A stretch of 64,000 nt of DNA from Thiohalocapsa halophila (lineage in GTDB: Bacteria; Pseudomonadota; Gammaproteobacteria; Chromatiales; Chromatiaceae). The position numbers and the translations under genes are program-made. The stretch is from NCBI RefSeq assembly GCF_016583825.1, contig NZ_NRRV01000016.1:1-64000 (forward strand), read 5' to 3'. The notes below the pieces were generated by a model that worked only from the letters and a program-made list of their open reading frames with translations, did no database searches and was not told where the DNA came from. Within the stretch, counting starts at the first letter, position 1; the number at the start of each line of letters is the position of its first letter. This document shows, in pieces, positions 25,732 through 35,040 of this stretch.

Positions 25732-28320
25732 GTGACCGACACCCGGGACATTTCCCGCCGCGACTTCATCAAGTCCCAGGCCGCCATCGCCGCCGCCTCC
25801 GTGGCCGGTGTCACGCTGCCGACGAGCCTACTCGCGCAAGCACAGGACCAAGCCGCCGACCCGAACATCCGCTGGGACAAGGCACCCTGCCGCTTCTGCG
25901 GCACCGGCTGCTCGGTGCTGGTGGGCAGCAAGGACGGCAAGGTCATCGCCAGCCAGGGCGACCCGGACGCGCCGGTGAACCGCGGCCTCAACTGCATCAA
26001 GGGCTACTTCCTGCCGAAGATCCTCTACGGGCGGGACCGGCTCACCCGCCCGCTGCTGCGCAAATGGAACGGCCGGTACGACAAGGACGGCGACTTCGAG
26101 GCCGTCTCCTGGGACGAGGCCTTCGACGTCATGGCCGAGCACTGGAAGAAGGCCCTGAAGCAGAGCATGGACGAGAACAAGGGCAAGTCCGTGGACGAGA
26201 TGACCTCCCGCGTCGGCCTGTTCGGCTCGGGCCAATGGACGGTCTGGGAGGGCTATGCGGCGAGCAAGCTGCTCAAGGCGGGCATGCGCTCCAACAACCT
26301 GGACCCGAATGCGCGGCACTGCATGGCGAGCGCCGTGGGCGCCTTCATCCGCGCCTTCGGCATCGACGAGCCCATGGGCTGCTATGACGACCTGGAGCAC
26401 GCCGATGTCTTCGTGCTCTGGGGCGCGAACATGGCGGAGATGCACCCGATTCTGTGGTCGCGGCTCACGGACACCAGGCTCTCCAAGCCCGGCTGCGAGG
26501 TGCATGTGCTGAGCACCTTCCAGCACCGCTGCTACGAGCTGGCCGACAACCCGATCATCTTCGCGCCGCAGACGGACCTCGCGATTCTCAATTACATCGC
26601 GAACTACATCATTCAGACCGAGGCCTACGATAAGGCCTTCATCGACAAGCATGTCCAGTTCGAGACGGCCACCACGGACATCGGCTATGGCCTGCGCCCG
26701 GAGCATCCGCTGGAGCAGCAGGCGGCCAACGCCGGCGTCGGCGCCAAAAAGCCCTCGAGCTTCGAGGCATTCGCCAAGCAGGTGGCGCCCTACACGCTTG
26801 AGTACGTGTCCGAGCTCTCCGGCGTGCCGAAAGATAACCTGCTGCGCCTGGCCAAGGCCTACGCGGACCCGAACAAGAAGGTCTCAAGCTTTTGGACCAT
26901 GGGCTTCAACCAGCACACCCGCGGCGTCTGGGTGAACGGCAGCTGCTACAACGTGCACCTGCTGATGGGCAAGATCAGCGAGCCCGGCAACAGCCCCTTC
27001 TCGCTCACCGGGCAGCCGTCCGCCTGCGGCACGGCGCGGGAGGTGGGCACCTTCGCCCACCGGCTGCCGGCGGACCTGGTCGTCAAGAAGCCCGAGCACC
27101 GCGCCTTCTCGGAGCAGGTCTGGCAGCTGCCCGAGGGCACGCTGAACGGCAAGGTGGGCTATCACGCGGTGCTGATGCACCGGATGATGAAAGACGGCCT
27201 GATGAACTGTTACTGGCAGATGTGCAACAACAACATGCAGGCCGCCGCCAACCTCAACGAGGAATCCTATCCCGGCTGGCGCAATCCGGACGTGTTCGTC
27301 ACCGTCTCGGACCCCTATCCGACGGTCTCCGCCCAGGCGGCGGACCTGGTGCTGCCGACGTCCATGTGGGTAGAGAAGGAAGGCGCCTACGGCAACGCCG
27401 AGCGCCGCACCCAGTTCTGGCGCGAGCAGACCGACGCCCCCGGCGAGTCCAAGTCCGATCTCTGGCAGATCATGGAATTCAGCAAGCGCTTCAAAGTGGA
27501 GGACGTCTGGCCGCCGGAATTGATCGAAAAGGCCCCCGAGTACGCCGGCAAGAGCCTCTACGAGATCCTCTTCACCAATGGTGAGGTGGACAAGTATCCC
27601 TTCGAGGGCAAGATTACCGACGCGCGCGGCAACGAATACCGCAATCACGAGAGCCGGGACTTCGGCTATTACGTGCAGAAAGGCCTGTTCGAGGAGTACC
27701 GGAAGTTCAATTCGGGCCCCGATATCATCAAAAAGGGCCATGAGATGGCCGAGTTTCAGGCGTACCACGAGTCCCGCGGCCTGCGCTGGCCGGTCATCGA
27801 CGGCAAGGAGACGCTGTGGCGCTTCCGCGAAGGCTATGACCCGCACGTGGCCGCCTTCAACCCGGATGTCGAGAAGGGTGATGTCTACTTCTACGGCAAC
27901 GCCAACGGCCGCGCCAACATCATCTTCGCGCCCTACGAGCCCGCCGCGGAGAGTCCGGACGAGGAATTCGACCTCTGGCTCTGCACCGGCCGCGTTCTGG
28001 AGCACTGGCACTCGGGCTCCATGACCCGCCGGGTGCCGGAGCTCTACCGCGCCGTGCCGGACGCCGTGATCTACATGAGCAAGGACGACGCCAAGTCTCG
28101 GCGCCTGCGCGACGGCCAGATGGCGCTCATCAAGACCCGGCGCGGGCAGATCAAGGCCCGCGTCGAGACCCGCGGGCGCAATCGGCCCCCGAACGGCCTG
28201 GTCTTCGTGCCCTGGTTCGACGCCAACCGGCTGGTGAACAAGCTGACGCTGGATGCGACCGATCCGCTCTCGAAAGAGACGGACTATAAGAAGTGTGCTT
28301 GTCGGGTGGAGCGGGTGTGA
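25732..28320 (+). CDS. napA: Periplasmic nitrate reductase catalytic subunit NapA
   Basis: Mo-bis-MGD enzyme reducing nitrate to nitrite in the periplasm. GTG 25732 opens a Tat signal [19 protein letters not shown]. The [4Fe-4S] site is C-X2-C-X3-C ([14 protein letters not shown]) plus the Cys of [10 protein letters not shown]. The molybdenum-ligand Cys lies in [12 protein letters not shown]. The C-terminal [18 protein letters not shown] and [15 protein letters not shown] are conserved in NapA. At 862 residues it is full length. The stop is followed within two bases by the heptamer array that separates it from napG. Confidence 0.97.
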   Translation: MTDTRDISRRDFIKSQAAIAAASVAGVTLPTSLLAQAQDQAADPNIRWDKAPCRFCGTGCSVLVGSKDGKVIASQGDPDAPVNRGLNCIKGYFLPKILYGRDRLTRPLLRKWNGRYDKDGDFEAVSWDEAFDVMAEHWKKALKQSMDENKGKSVDEMTSRVGLFGSGQWTVWEGYAASKLLKAGMRSNNLDPNARHCMASAVGAFIRAFGIDEPMGCYDDLEHADVFVLWGANMAEMHPILWSRLTDTRLSKPGCEVHVLSTFQHRCYELADNPIIFAPQTDLAILNYIANYIIQTEAYDKAFIDKHVQFETATTDIGYGLRPEHPLEQQAANAGVGAKKPSSFEAFAKQVAPYTLEYVSELSGVPKDNLLRLAKAYADPNKKVSSFWTMGFNQHTRGVWVNGSCYNVHLLMGKISEPGNSPFSLTGQPSACGTAREVGTFAHRLPADLVVKKPEHRAFSEQVWQLPEGTLNGKVGYHAVLMHRMMKDGLMNCYWQMCNNNMQAAANLNEESYPGWRNPDVFVTVSDPYPTVSAQAADLVLPTSMWVEKEGAYGNAERRTQFWREQTDAPGESKSDLWQIMEFSKRFKVEDVWPPELIEKAPEYAGKSLYEILFTNGEVDKYPFEGKITDARGNEYRNHESRDFGYYVQKGLFEEYRKFNSGPDIIKKGHEMAEFQAYHESRGLRWPVIDGKETLWRFREGYDPHVAAFNPDVEKGDVYFYGNANGRANIIFAPYEPAAESPDEEFDLWLCTGRVLEHWHSGSMTRRVPELYRAVPDAVIYMSKDDAKSRRLRDGQMALIKTRRGQIKARVETRGRNRPPNGLVFVPWFDANRLVNKLTLDATDPLSKETDYKKCACRVERV

Positions 28321-28321
28321 C

Positions 28322-28511
28322 GGAAGTACGGAGTACGGAGTACGGAGTACGGAGTACGGCGTACGGAGTACGGAGTACGGAGTACGATTGCGCTCGTCAG
28401 TACATCAGGTGCTGTCGCCAATCTGGAGGCCACATGCAAGGCACCTCCCATTCGAGATGCGAGACCAATTGGCACCCCGTACTTCGTACTTCGTACTTGG
28501 TACCCCGTACT
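28322..28511. repeat. Inverted heptamer-array element between napA and napG
   Basis: Left array 28322-28385 is nine copies of GGAGTAC (first unit with one extra A, one GGCGTAC variant). Right array 28477-28511 is five inverse units (CCGTACT, TCGTACT twice, TGGTACC, CCGTACT). A 91-nt spacer separates them. The element starts two bases after the napA stop and ends 15 nt before the napG ATG, where no ribosome-binding site is visible. Confidence 0.9.
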
Positions 28512-28526
28512 CAATGACGCACCCGC

Positions 28527-29372
28527 ATGCCAGCTAAACCATCGAAACCCATGCACCGCCGCGACTTCCTAACGGGCCTCGCCCGCACCGCCGCCGGCGT
28601 GGGCCTCATGGGCCTCGGGCTGGGACTCTACAGCCGGCGCGCGGCGAGTCTGCCGGCCTGGGCGCTGCGCCCGCCGGGGGCCTTGCCGGAGGCCGACTTC
28701 GACGGTGCCTGCATCCGCTGCGGGCTGTGCGTGCGCGATTGCCCCTTCGACATGCTGCACCTCGCCCGGCTCGGGCAGGACATCCCCACGGGCACGCCCT
28801 ATTTCGTCGCCCGCGAGGCCGGCTGCGAGATGTGCGAGGACATCCCCTGCGTCAAGGCCTGCCCGACGCAGGCGCTGGACCATGGCCTCACGGACATCAA
28901 CGATGCCGACATGGGCCTGGCGGTGGTCAGCGATCAGGAGGCCTGCATCGCCTTCCAGGGCCTGCGCTGCGAGGTCTGCTTCAACATCTGCCCCATCCGC
29001 GGCGAGGCCATCACGCTGGAGTACCGGCGCAACACCCGCTCCGGCAAGCATGCACTGTTCATTCCGGTGGTGCACTCGGACCGCTGCACCGGCTGCGGCA
29101 AGTGCGAGGAGGCCTGCATCCTGGAGGAGGCCGCCATCAAGGTGCTGCCGCGGCATCTGATCCAGGGCAAGCTCGGCGAGCACTACCGACTCGGCTGGGA
29201 CGAGCAACAGCGCGCCGGCGGCGCCCTGGTCACCCCGGACGCCGAGCACCGCTACAACCTGCCCGAAGGCATGCGCTATGACCACGGCGGAGAGGGGTTG
29301 ATCGAGGCGCCGGACGACGCGCCCTTCTCGGACAACCCGTTGGATACGCTGAATGGCGGAGGGGCTTTATGA
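28527..29372 (+). CDS. napG: Ferredoxin-type protein NapG
   Basis: Periplasmic protein of 281 residues with four [4Fe-4S] clusters that passes quinol electrons, with NapH, toward NapA. A Tat signal HRRDFLTGLARTAAGVG follows the ATG; the internal ATG at 28551 is also possible. Cys groups: CIRCGLCVRDCPF, CEMCEDIPCVKACP, CEVCFNICPIRG and CTGCGKCEEACIL. The gene starts inside a region dominated by the heptamer element and ends two bases before another such element. Confidence 0.95.
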   Translation: MPAKPSKPMHRRDFLTGLARTAAGVGLMGLGLGLYSRRAASLPAWALRPPGALPEADFDGACIRCGLCVRDCPFDMLHLARLGQDIPTGTPYFVAREAGCEMCEDIPCVKACPTQALDHGLTDINDADMGLAVVSDQEACIAFQGLRCEVCFNICPIRGEAITLEYRRNTRSGKHALFIPVVHSDRCTGCGKCEEACILEEAAIKVLPRHLIQGKLGEHYRLGWDEQQRAGGALVTPDAEHRYNLPEGMRYDHGGEGLIEAPDDAPFSDNPLDTLNGGGAL

Positions 29373-29373
29373 C

Positions 29374-29549
29374 GAAGTTTGAAGTGAGAAGTTTGAAGTG
29401 TGAAAGGGGCGCGAGTTCTCGGGATGAACTTGGGCAGCGCTTCTCTCAGGTCTTCTGTAACACACTGGCAATGTTGATTAGGTAAGGGCAGCAGCGCGCT
29501 GATGGACATGCGGATTCTTTCAAACTTCAAACTTCAAACTTCAAACTTC
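29374..29549. repeat. Inverted heptamer-array element between napG and napH
   Basis: Left array 29374-29401: GAAGTTT, GAAGTGA, GAAGTTT, GAAGTGT. Right array 29522-29549: four exact AAACTTC units, the inverse of the left. Spacer 120 nt. It begins one base after the napG stop and ends 11 nt before the napH ATG. The unit sequence is A/T-rich, unlike the surroundings. Confidence 0.9.
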
Positions 29550-29560
29550 TCATCCCGCTC

Positions 29561-30475
29561 ATGAGCGAGCAAGGCACCAAAGCAAGCAGTCCATCCCGGC
29601 CCTGGCTCCACCGCCACCGCTGGCTCGTGCTGCGGCGCTTCAACCAGCTGGGCATCCTGGCCATGTTCATGCTGCCGCCGCTGTTCGGCGGGATGTTCGC
29701 CGCGGGGAATCTGTCCTCCAGCATGACGCTGGACATCCTGCCGCTGACGGACCCGCTGCTGCTTGTGCAGTCCATGCTCACAGGTGCCTGGCCGGCGCTG
29801 ACGGGCTTCGTCGGTGCCGCTCTGGTGCTGGTGTTCTATGCCGTGCTCGGCGGGCGGGTGTTCTGCTCCTGGGTCTGCCCGGTGAACCTGGTGACGGACT
29901 TTGCGGCCTGGCTCAGGCGCCGGCTCGGCATCCGCGCCGGCGGGCGTATCTCCCGGAATCTGCGCTGGTGGCTGCTGGGGCTGGTGCTGCTGCTGCCGCT
30001 GGTGACCGGCGCCATGGTCTGGGAGTACGTGAACCCCGTGTCCATGCTGCACCGGGGCCTGATCTTCGGGCTCGGCTACGCCTGGCTGATCCTCGCGGCC
30101 GTGTTTCTCTACGACCTGCTCGTCGTCCCCCGCGGCTGGTGCGGGCACCTGTGCCCGATGGGCGCCTGCTATGCCGCCATCGGCGCCGCCGCGCCGGTGC
30201 ACATCGCCGCTCCGCGCCGGGCCCGATGCGACGACTGCATGGACTGCTTCACGGTCTGCCCGGAGCCCCAGGTCATCAAGCCGGCGCTCAAGGCCGCGGC
30301 GGGCCACGGCCCGGTCATCGACAGCATCGACTGCACCAAGTGCGGGCGTTGCGTGGAGGTCTGCGACCGCGAGGTGTTCGGGCTGGCGCTCGGGTGGGTC
30401 GGCCCGGATGGCCATCTGCGCCGCGAGGCCGAGGCTCGGCAGACGCCGGCCGGCTTGCAGGAGGGCTCGGCATGA
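29561..30475 (+). CDS. napH: Quinol dehydrogenase membrane component NapH
   Basis: Inner-membrane iron-sulfur protein of 304 residues. Four to five helices include FNQLGILAMFMLPPLFGG and LVLVFYAVLGGRVFCSWVCP; the last carries the NapH CXXXCP motif, repeated as WCGHLCPMGACY. C-terminal ferredoxin-like motifs CDDCMDCFTVCPEPQ and CTKCGRCVEVCD bind two clusters on the cytoplasmic side. NapH with NapG takes electrons from ubiquinol or menaquinol. Confidence 0.95.
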   Translation: MSEQGTKASSPSRPWLHRHRWLVLRRFNQLGILAMFMLPPLFGGMFAAGNLSSSMTLDILPLTDPLLLVQSMLTGAWPALTGFVGAALVLVFYAVLGGRVFCSWVCPVNLVTDFAAWLRRRLGIRAGGRISRNLRWWLLGLVLLLPLVTGAMVWEYVNPVSMLHRGLIFGLGYAWLILAAVFLYDLLVVPRGWCGHLCPMGACYAAIGAAAPVHIAAPRRARCDDCMDCFTVCPEPQVIKPALKAAAGHGPVIDSIDCTKCGRCVEVCDREVFGLALGWVGPDGHLRREAEARQTPAGLQEGSA

Positions 30476-30483
30476 CGACCGCC

Positions 30484-30550
30484 GTAGGGTGGATGAGCGC
30501 AGCGAAATCCACCCACTCGCGGTGGACTGCGCTTCGCTTGTCCACCCTGC
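30484..30550. repeat. GTAGGGTGGAT palindrome between napH and napB
   Basis: GTAGGGTGGATGAGCGCAGC then GAAATCCACCC is an interrupted palindrome, followed by a second unit GGTGGACTGCGCTTCGCTTG then TCCACC. Similar GTAGGGTGGAT repeats are common between genes in proteobacteria. It occupies most of the 164-nt gap before napB. Confidence 0.6.
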
Positions 30551-30639
30551 GCGACGGCATTAGGGGCACGGCAGCGCCTGACACGGCCGGCGCGCCACAG
30601 CATGGGCGCGCGCAAGATCAACGAAGAGAGGGTGGAGCA

Positions 30640-31065
30640 ATGAATCGATCAATCACCGCCGCACTGCTCGGCGCCGTCGCCTTGGCCGCGAGCACGCTCT
30701 GTGCGGCAGAAGAGGTGTCCTCGCTGCGCGGCCATGCCGTCACCGACGACTCGGACGCGGTGCTGAACAAGCAGACCCTGTCGGTGCCCGGCGGCTTCGA
30801 CGTGGCCTGGGAGGAGCAGCCGCCGATGATCCCCCACCCCATCGACAACTACAGCATCGACCTGCGCCAGAACGGCTGCCTCAAATGCCACAGCCCGGCC
30901 ACCTTCGAGGCCAACAACGCCCCGGTCATCGCCGACAGCCACTTCTTCGACCGCGACGGCAAGCGTACCGAGAAGGTGGCCCCCAGGCGCTATTTCTGCA
31001 CCCAGTGCCACGCGCCGCAGGCCGGCGCGATGCCGCTGGTGGAGAACATCTTACCGAGCCGCTGA
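30640..31065 (+). CDS. napB: Diheme cytochrome c NapB
   Basis: Electron-donating small subunit of the Nap complex, 141 residues. The signal peptide ends CAAEEV; the two heme motifs are CLKCH and CTQCH with HFFDRDGK and VAPRRYFCTQCH as family landmarks. ATG 30640 follows GGTGGAG. A longer frame upstream is coincidental. Confidence 0.95.
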   Translation: MNRSITAALLGAVALAASTLCAAEEVSSLRGHAVTDDSDAVLNKQTLSVPGGFDVAWEEQPPMIPHPIDNYSIDLRQNGCLKCHSPATFEANNAPVIADSHFFDRDGKRTEKVAPRRYFCTQCHAPQAGAMPLVENILPSR

Positions 31066-31076
31066 CGACACGCGGT

Positions 31077-31109
31077 CGCTCAGGCTGAGCGCCGGCGAAG
31101 CCCGACATG
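31077..31109. repeat. GCTGAGCGCCGGCGAAGC dispersed repeat copy
   Basis: CAGGCTGAGCGCCGGCGAAG followed by CCCGACATGCG matches the palindromic family at 21288 and 43592. It lies between napB and napC. Confidence 0.5.
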
Positions 31110-31200
31110 CGCGTCGGTCGCGGGCGCGGCGTCGGACCTTCCGGCGTCGACCCCGACCTCCGCGCGGCATCCGCGTCCGCTCGCCGCCACCTAATCACGA

Positions 31201-31878
31201 ATGGGGCACGCCATGTCCGACACCACCAAAGCCAAGACCTCCCGCACCCGCTCGTCCTATGCGCGCAAGGCAACCTTCTGGACCCTGCTCGTCGGCGTCA
31301 CCATCGGCATCATCTTCTGGGGCGGCTTCAACACCGCCATGGAGGCGACGAACACCGAAGAGTTCTGCATCTCCTGCCACGAGATGGAGGTGAACGTCTA
31401 CGAGGAGTACACGGACACCATCCACTACACCAACCGCACCGGTGTGCGTGCCACCTGCCCGGACTGCCATGTGCCGAAGGACTGGGTGCACAAGGTCGTG
31501 CGCAAGGTGCATGCCACCAAGGAGCTCTACCACCATTTCAAGGGCAGTGTGGACACGCCGGAGAAGTTCGAGGCCGAGCGCTTCCGGCTCGCGCAGAACG
31601 TCTGGAGCCAGATGAAGAAGACCGACTCCCGCGAATGCCGCAACTGCCACGACTTCGACTCCATGGACTACACCAAGCAGGAGCACCGCTCCAGCCAGGG
31701 CCACCAGGACGCCGAGGACGCGGGGCTCACCTGCATCGACTGCCACAAGGGCATCGCCCACAAGCTGCCCATGCAGTACGACCCGGAGAAGGACGCCCCC
31801 GGCAAGAGCGCGTTCTACACGCGGCTGGAGGAGCCCCACACCGGCACCCAGTCGCCGGGCCCCGGCGAGCAGGACTAG
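31201..31878 (+). CDS. napC: Tetraheme cytochrome c NapC (NapC/NirT family)
   Basis: Membrane-anchored quinol dehydrogenase feeding NapAB. One N-terminal helix ([18 protein letters not shown]) is not cleaved. Four CXXCH motifs follow: CISCH, CPDCH, CRNCH and CIDCH, with [20 protein letters not shown] typical of NapC. ATG 31213 (MSDTTKAK) is an equally good start, 8 nt after GGGG. NapGH and NapC together give two quinol routes; NapC may also serve the octaheme cytochrome. Confidence 0.95.
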   Translation: MGHAMSDTTKAKTSRTRSSYARKATFWTLLVGVTIGIIFWGGFNTAMEATNTEEFCISCHEMEVNVYEEYTDTIHYTNRTGVRATCPDCHVPKDWVHKVVRKVHATKELYHHFKGSVDTPEKFEAERFRLAQNVWSQMKKTDSRECRNCHDFDSMDYTKQEHRSSQGHQDAEDAGLTCIDCHKGIAHKLPMQYDPEKDAPGKSAFYTRLEEPHTGTQSPGPGEQD

Positions 31879-32183
31879 GCGACGGCCCCGGCGGATCGGG
31901 CTCGCGCAACGGCGGGCGGGGCCGGATACCGACCCGAGCGGGGCACGCAGGGCGAAGCGTGCGCTCCATCCCGGCGCTGCGCGTCGATCATCGGGCCTCC
32001 CAGCGTCGGCCCGATCTACGCCGGGGCACCGGGCAGCAAACCCCCAAAAATGCCAGGTTTGTGGGAACGCGAAGGCAGCCAGCGCACCGTTGTCCGAAAC
32101 GGTTACCATTCATACCTGCGTCACACTTCCAGCTGGGCGCAGCGCAATGCCGAGCCCACTCAAACTTCAGTCCTCATCAGGCC
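31879..32183. other. Intergenic region with palindromic repeat
   Basis: No gene supported. TCGGGCCTCCCAGCGTCGGC and CCGATCTACGCC at 31986-32027 belong to the GTAGGTCGGGC repeat family. The stretch 32080-32130 just before moaA shows no recognisable riboswitch or Crp/Fnr box. Confidence 0.5.
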
Positions 32184-33185
32184 ATGTCGGAACAACAATC
32201 CCAGCTCATCGACCGCTTCGGCCGGCACATCACCTATGTGCGCCTCTCCGTCACCGACCGCTGCGATCTGCGCTGCGTCTACTGCATGGCCGAGGACATG
32301 ACCTTCCTGCCGCGAGCGCAGGTGCTCACCCTGGAGGAGATCGCCCGGCTCGGCCGGTGCTTCAGCGAGCTGGGCGTCACCAAGCTCCGCGTCACCGGCG
32401 GCGAGCCCCTGGTGCGGCGCAACGTCGTCTGGCTGTTCGAGCAGCTGGGCGCCCTGCCCGGCATCCGGGACCTGACGCTTACCACCAACGGCACCCAGCT
32501 GCCCAAGTACGCCCGGGCACTCAAGGATGCCGGCGTCACCCGCATCAATATCAGCTTGGACTCGCTGAAGCCCGAGCGCTTCCAAGCCATCACCCGCAAG
32601 GGCGAGCTGGACAAGGTCCTGGCCGGTATCGACGCGGCATTGGCGGCCGGCTTCCAGCGCGTCAAGCTCAACAGCGTCGTGCTCAAGCACCGCAACCACG
32701 ACGAGGTCTGCGACCTGGTGCAGTTCGCGCTCGACCGCGGCATGGACCTGAGCTTTATCGAAGAGATGCCGCTCGGGGTCATCGGCGACCACGACCGTGC
32801 CGAGGCCTTCTACTCCAGCGACGAGATCCGCCGGGACCTCGCCGAGCGCTTTGAGCTGCTCCCCACCACCGAGACCACCGGCGGCCCGTCGCGCTACTGG
32901 CGCATCGCCGGCAGCGACAACCGCGTCGGCTTCATCTCGCCGCACAGCCACAACTTCTGCGGCGACTGCAACCGCGTACGCGTCACCGCCGAGGGCCGGC
33001 TGCTGCTCTGCCTGGGCCAGGAATTCTCCACCGACCTGCGCCGGGCGCTGCGGGCCAACCCCACCGACGACGAGCGGGTGAAGCAGTCCATCCGCCAGGC
33101 CATGTCCATCAAGCCCCGCGGCCACGACTTCGAGCTGACGGAGCAGCCAATCATCTTTCGGCACATGAACGCCACGGGGGGGTGA
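32184..33185 (+). CDS. moaA: GTP 3',8-cyclase MoaA (molybdopterin synthesis)
   Basis: Radical SAM enzyme for the first step of molybdenum cofactor synthesis, 333 residues. SAM cluster CDLRCVYC near residue 26; C-terminal substrate cluster [18 protein letters not shown]; the sequence ends in the conserved Gly-Gly tail. ATG 32184 gives the usual length. Placement after napC fits supply of cofactor to NapA; the same cofactor pathway also serves the hydroxylase at 51 kb. Confidence 0.96.
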   Translation: MSEQQSQLIDRFGRHITYVRLSVTDRCDLRCVYCMAEDMTFLPRAQVLTLEEIARLGRCFSELGVTKLRVTGGEPLVRRNVVWLFEQLGALPGIRDLTLTTNGTQLPKYARALKDAGVTRINISLDSLKPERFQAITRKGELDKVLAGIDAALAAGFQRVKLNSVVLKHRNHDEVCDLVQFALDRGMDLSFIEEMPLGVIGDHDRAEAFYSSDEIRRDLAERFELLPTTETTGGPSRYWRIAGSDNRVGFISPHSHNFCGDCNRVRVTAEGRLLLCLGQEFSTDLRRALRANPTDDERVKQSIRQAMSIKPRGHDFELTEQPIIFRHMNATGG

Positions 33186-33288
33186 AGCCGCCGCCCGACC
33201 TGGATTTCGAGGGCTGCCCCGGGGCGTGGCATCGCCGGGCAGCGACCCATGCTTGACGAGCCAGACGCCGGAACCCAGCCTCCATGCC

Positions 33289-33555
33289 ATGAGCGCAATC
33301 ACCTTCGACACCCACAAGTTCATCCGCAAGCTGGAGGAGGCCGGATTCGACCCACGGCAGGCGGAAGCCGTCGCCGCCGCCTGCAGAGAAGCGCAAGGAG
33401 AGGCCGAGCTCGCGACCAAACGCGACATCGAACGGCTCGAGGCCAAGCTCGAGACCCGTTTCGAGCGTCAGGAGGGTGAGCTGCGCCTCAACCGTTGGAG
33501 GCTTGGGCTGATGCTCGCCGGTGTGGTTTCCCTCATCCTCAAAGCGTTCTCCTGA
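33289..33555 (+). CDS. DUF1640-like coiled-coil membrane protein
   Basis: Eighty-eight residues: a short alpha/beta head (ITFDTHKFIRKLEEAGFDPR), a charged coiled coil (ATKRDIERLEAKLETRFERQ) and one C-terminal membrane helix (LGLMLAGVVSLILKAF). This layout matches small DUF1640/CCDC90-type proteins of unknown role. ATG 33289 is chosen because homology begins there. Confidence 0.65.
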   Translation: MSAITFDTHKFIRKLEEAGFDPRQAEAVAAACREAQGEAELATKRDIERLEAKLETRFERQEGELRLNRWRLGLMLAGVVSLILKAFS

Positions 33556-33595
33556 CTTGCTGCGGCGGCCCCTGGACTTGCGCTGACCAGCGCAC

Positions 33596-34144
33596 CTACT
33601 CGCCCCCGAGCATGTCGGCCAGGTCCAGCTCCACCGCCTCGAACGGCGGCACGCGTGCCCGCTCGGCGTCCTTCAGCGTCGCAATGACACGCCATTCCCC
33701 GCCCTCCAGCGCATGGGCGACGAGCGCGTTGTCCTCCGGCCAGATGAGCCAGTAGAAGGGCACGCGGTGCCGGCGCAGCAAGAGCGGCATGGCCAGCGTG
33801 TCCTTCTTCTCGTGGCCGGGGGAGACGATCTCGCAGACCCAGTCCGGCGGCAGGTCGATGATGCCGTCCGGGAGCCGCGGCAGGCGCTCGCGGCGCCAGC
33901 CGGCAAGGTCGTGGCGCGGGCACTCGTGCGGCTCGTAGGCGACGCTGACGTCGGTGAGAATCCACCAGCCGCCCGGGTCTGCGCCGCCGGCAAAGGGGCC
34001 CAGGTGCCGGCTTGCCTGACTCTGCGCCTGCGCATGCCGCGCGCGCGTCATCGGCCGCCGCACGATCTCGCCGCCGATCAGCTCCACGTCTTCCTCCGGA
34101 TGCGACAGCAGGTCGTCCAGGGTCTTCAGCTTCAGGGCTTCCAT
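33596..34144 (-). CDS. Uma2 family (DUF820) PD-(D/E)XK nuclease-like protein
   Basis: Protein of 182 residues in the Uma2/DUF820 family with a restriction-endonuclease fold. Family landmarks: VELIGGEIVRRP (strand with Glu), VAYEPHECPRHDLAGW, LPPDWVCEIVSPGHEKKDTL, where the PD, E and K residues form the presumed active site, and FYWLIWPEDNALVAH. Function in the cell is unknown. It stands alone, convergent with the DUF1640 gene. Confidence 0.85.
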   Translation of the reverse strand: MEALKLKTLDDLLSHPEEDVELIGGEIVRRPMTRARHAQAQSQASRHLGPFAGGADPGGWWILTDVSVAYEPHECPRHDLAGWRRERLPRLPDGIIDLPPDWVCEIVSPGHEKKDTLAMPLLLRRHRVPFYWLIWPEDNALVAHALEGGEWRVIATLKDAERARVPPFEAVELDLADMLGGE

Positions 34145-34353
34145 CGGTCACCTCCGCGCTCGGGCTGCCTCAACGCCGGCCATCATCGCGCAAGCCCGCC
34201 CGCGGCTCCAACCCGACGACGACGACCGTTGCTGCAGTTGCGAGCGGCTACGCCCGACAAGAGACTAAGACGCCCCCTGCAAGGGACCGAACATGCCCTG
34301 CTGCGCGTTCCCGGCTCCACGTGCGGCCCGCACTCCCGCCTGTGGCTGCTCCC

Positions 34354-35040
34354 TCAGCCGCCCTCACCCGCCCGCCGCAGCGCATCCAGGTCCAGGATCT
34401 CGATCAGATCGCCGGAGACCTGCACAATCCCCTGCTCCGAGAGCCTGCGTGTCACCCGCGACCAGGTCTCCGGCTTGATGGACAGCCGGGAGGCGAGCAC
34501 GGCCTTGGAGACCCGCAGCCGGATGGACGGCTGCGTGCCGGCGTCCTGACCACCCACCTCACCCAGCAGCCAGCGCGCCACCCGCCCCTGAGCCGAGAGC
34601 AGGGTCAGGCTGTCGATCTCCGCGATCATCGCATGCAGCCGCCGGCTCAGGTCCCCGAGCAGCGCAAAGCAGGTCTCCGGGGACTCCCGCAGCATGGCCT
34701 TGAAGTCCGCGCCGTCGATGGCCAGCAGCCGCGTCGGCTCCAGCGCCGCGGCACACACCGGATAGCGCTCCGTGCCCATGAACAAGAGCGCCTCCGCGAA
34801 GATCTGCCCCGGCCCAATCAGCTCGATGACCTTCTCGCCGCCGTCGGCCCCGAGCCGAAACAGCCGCATGCGCCCGTCGCGCACGAAATAGAAGCGTGCA
34901 GCCGGATCGTCCTGGTGGAACAACATCTGCCCCGATGCCAGGCGCACCGGCGCCGCGCGCTGCCGCACCCGCTCCAGCCGCGCGTCGTCGAGGGCCGCGA
35001 ACAGGGGTGCCTGGCGAAGCTCTTCGTGCTGGGCGCTCAA
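34354..35040 (-). CDS. dnr: Dnr-type Crp/Fnr regulator (putative NO sensor)
   Basis: Crp/Fnr-family protein of 228 residues closest to Dnr of denitrifiers. FIAEALLFMGTERYP-like core (IFAEALLFMGTERYP) and RVARWLLGEV match Dnr, as does the recognition region LSIKPETWSRVTRRLSEQGI. Dnr proteins bind heme and respond to nitric oxide; the N-terminus has no Cys cluster. Translation starts at TTG 35040, sharing TTGA with the restriction gene stop. It is last in hcp-M-R-dnr. Sites TTGAT-N4-GTCAA at hcp, nap and hao are plausible targets. Confidence 0.82.
   Translation of the reverse strand: MSAQHEELRQAPLFAALDDARLERVRQRAAPVRLASGQMLFHQDDPAARFYFVRDGRMRLFRLGADGGEKVIELIGPGQIFAEALLFMGTERYPVCAAALEPTRLLAIDGADFKAMLRESPETCFALLGDLSRRLHAMIAEIDSLTLLSAQGRVARWLLGEVGGQDAGTQPSIRLRVSKAVLASRLSIKPETWSRVTRRLSEQGIVQVSGDLIEILDLDALRRAGEGG

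Noticed and set aside
28322..28511. CRISPR-like tandem repeats
   Set aside because: Units are 7 bp with no spacers between them, the second block is inverted, and no cas genes are near.
32050..32183. Molybdenum cofactor riboswitch before moaA
   Set aside because: I could not find the conserved paired elements; the stretch has no stable stem near the ribosome site.
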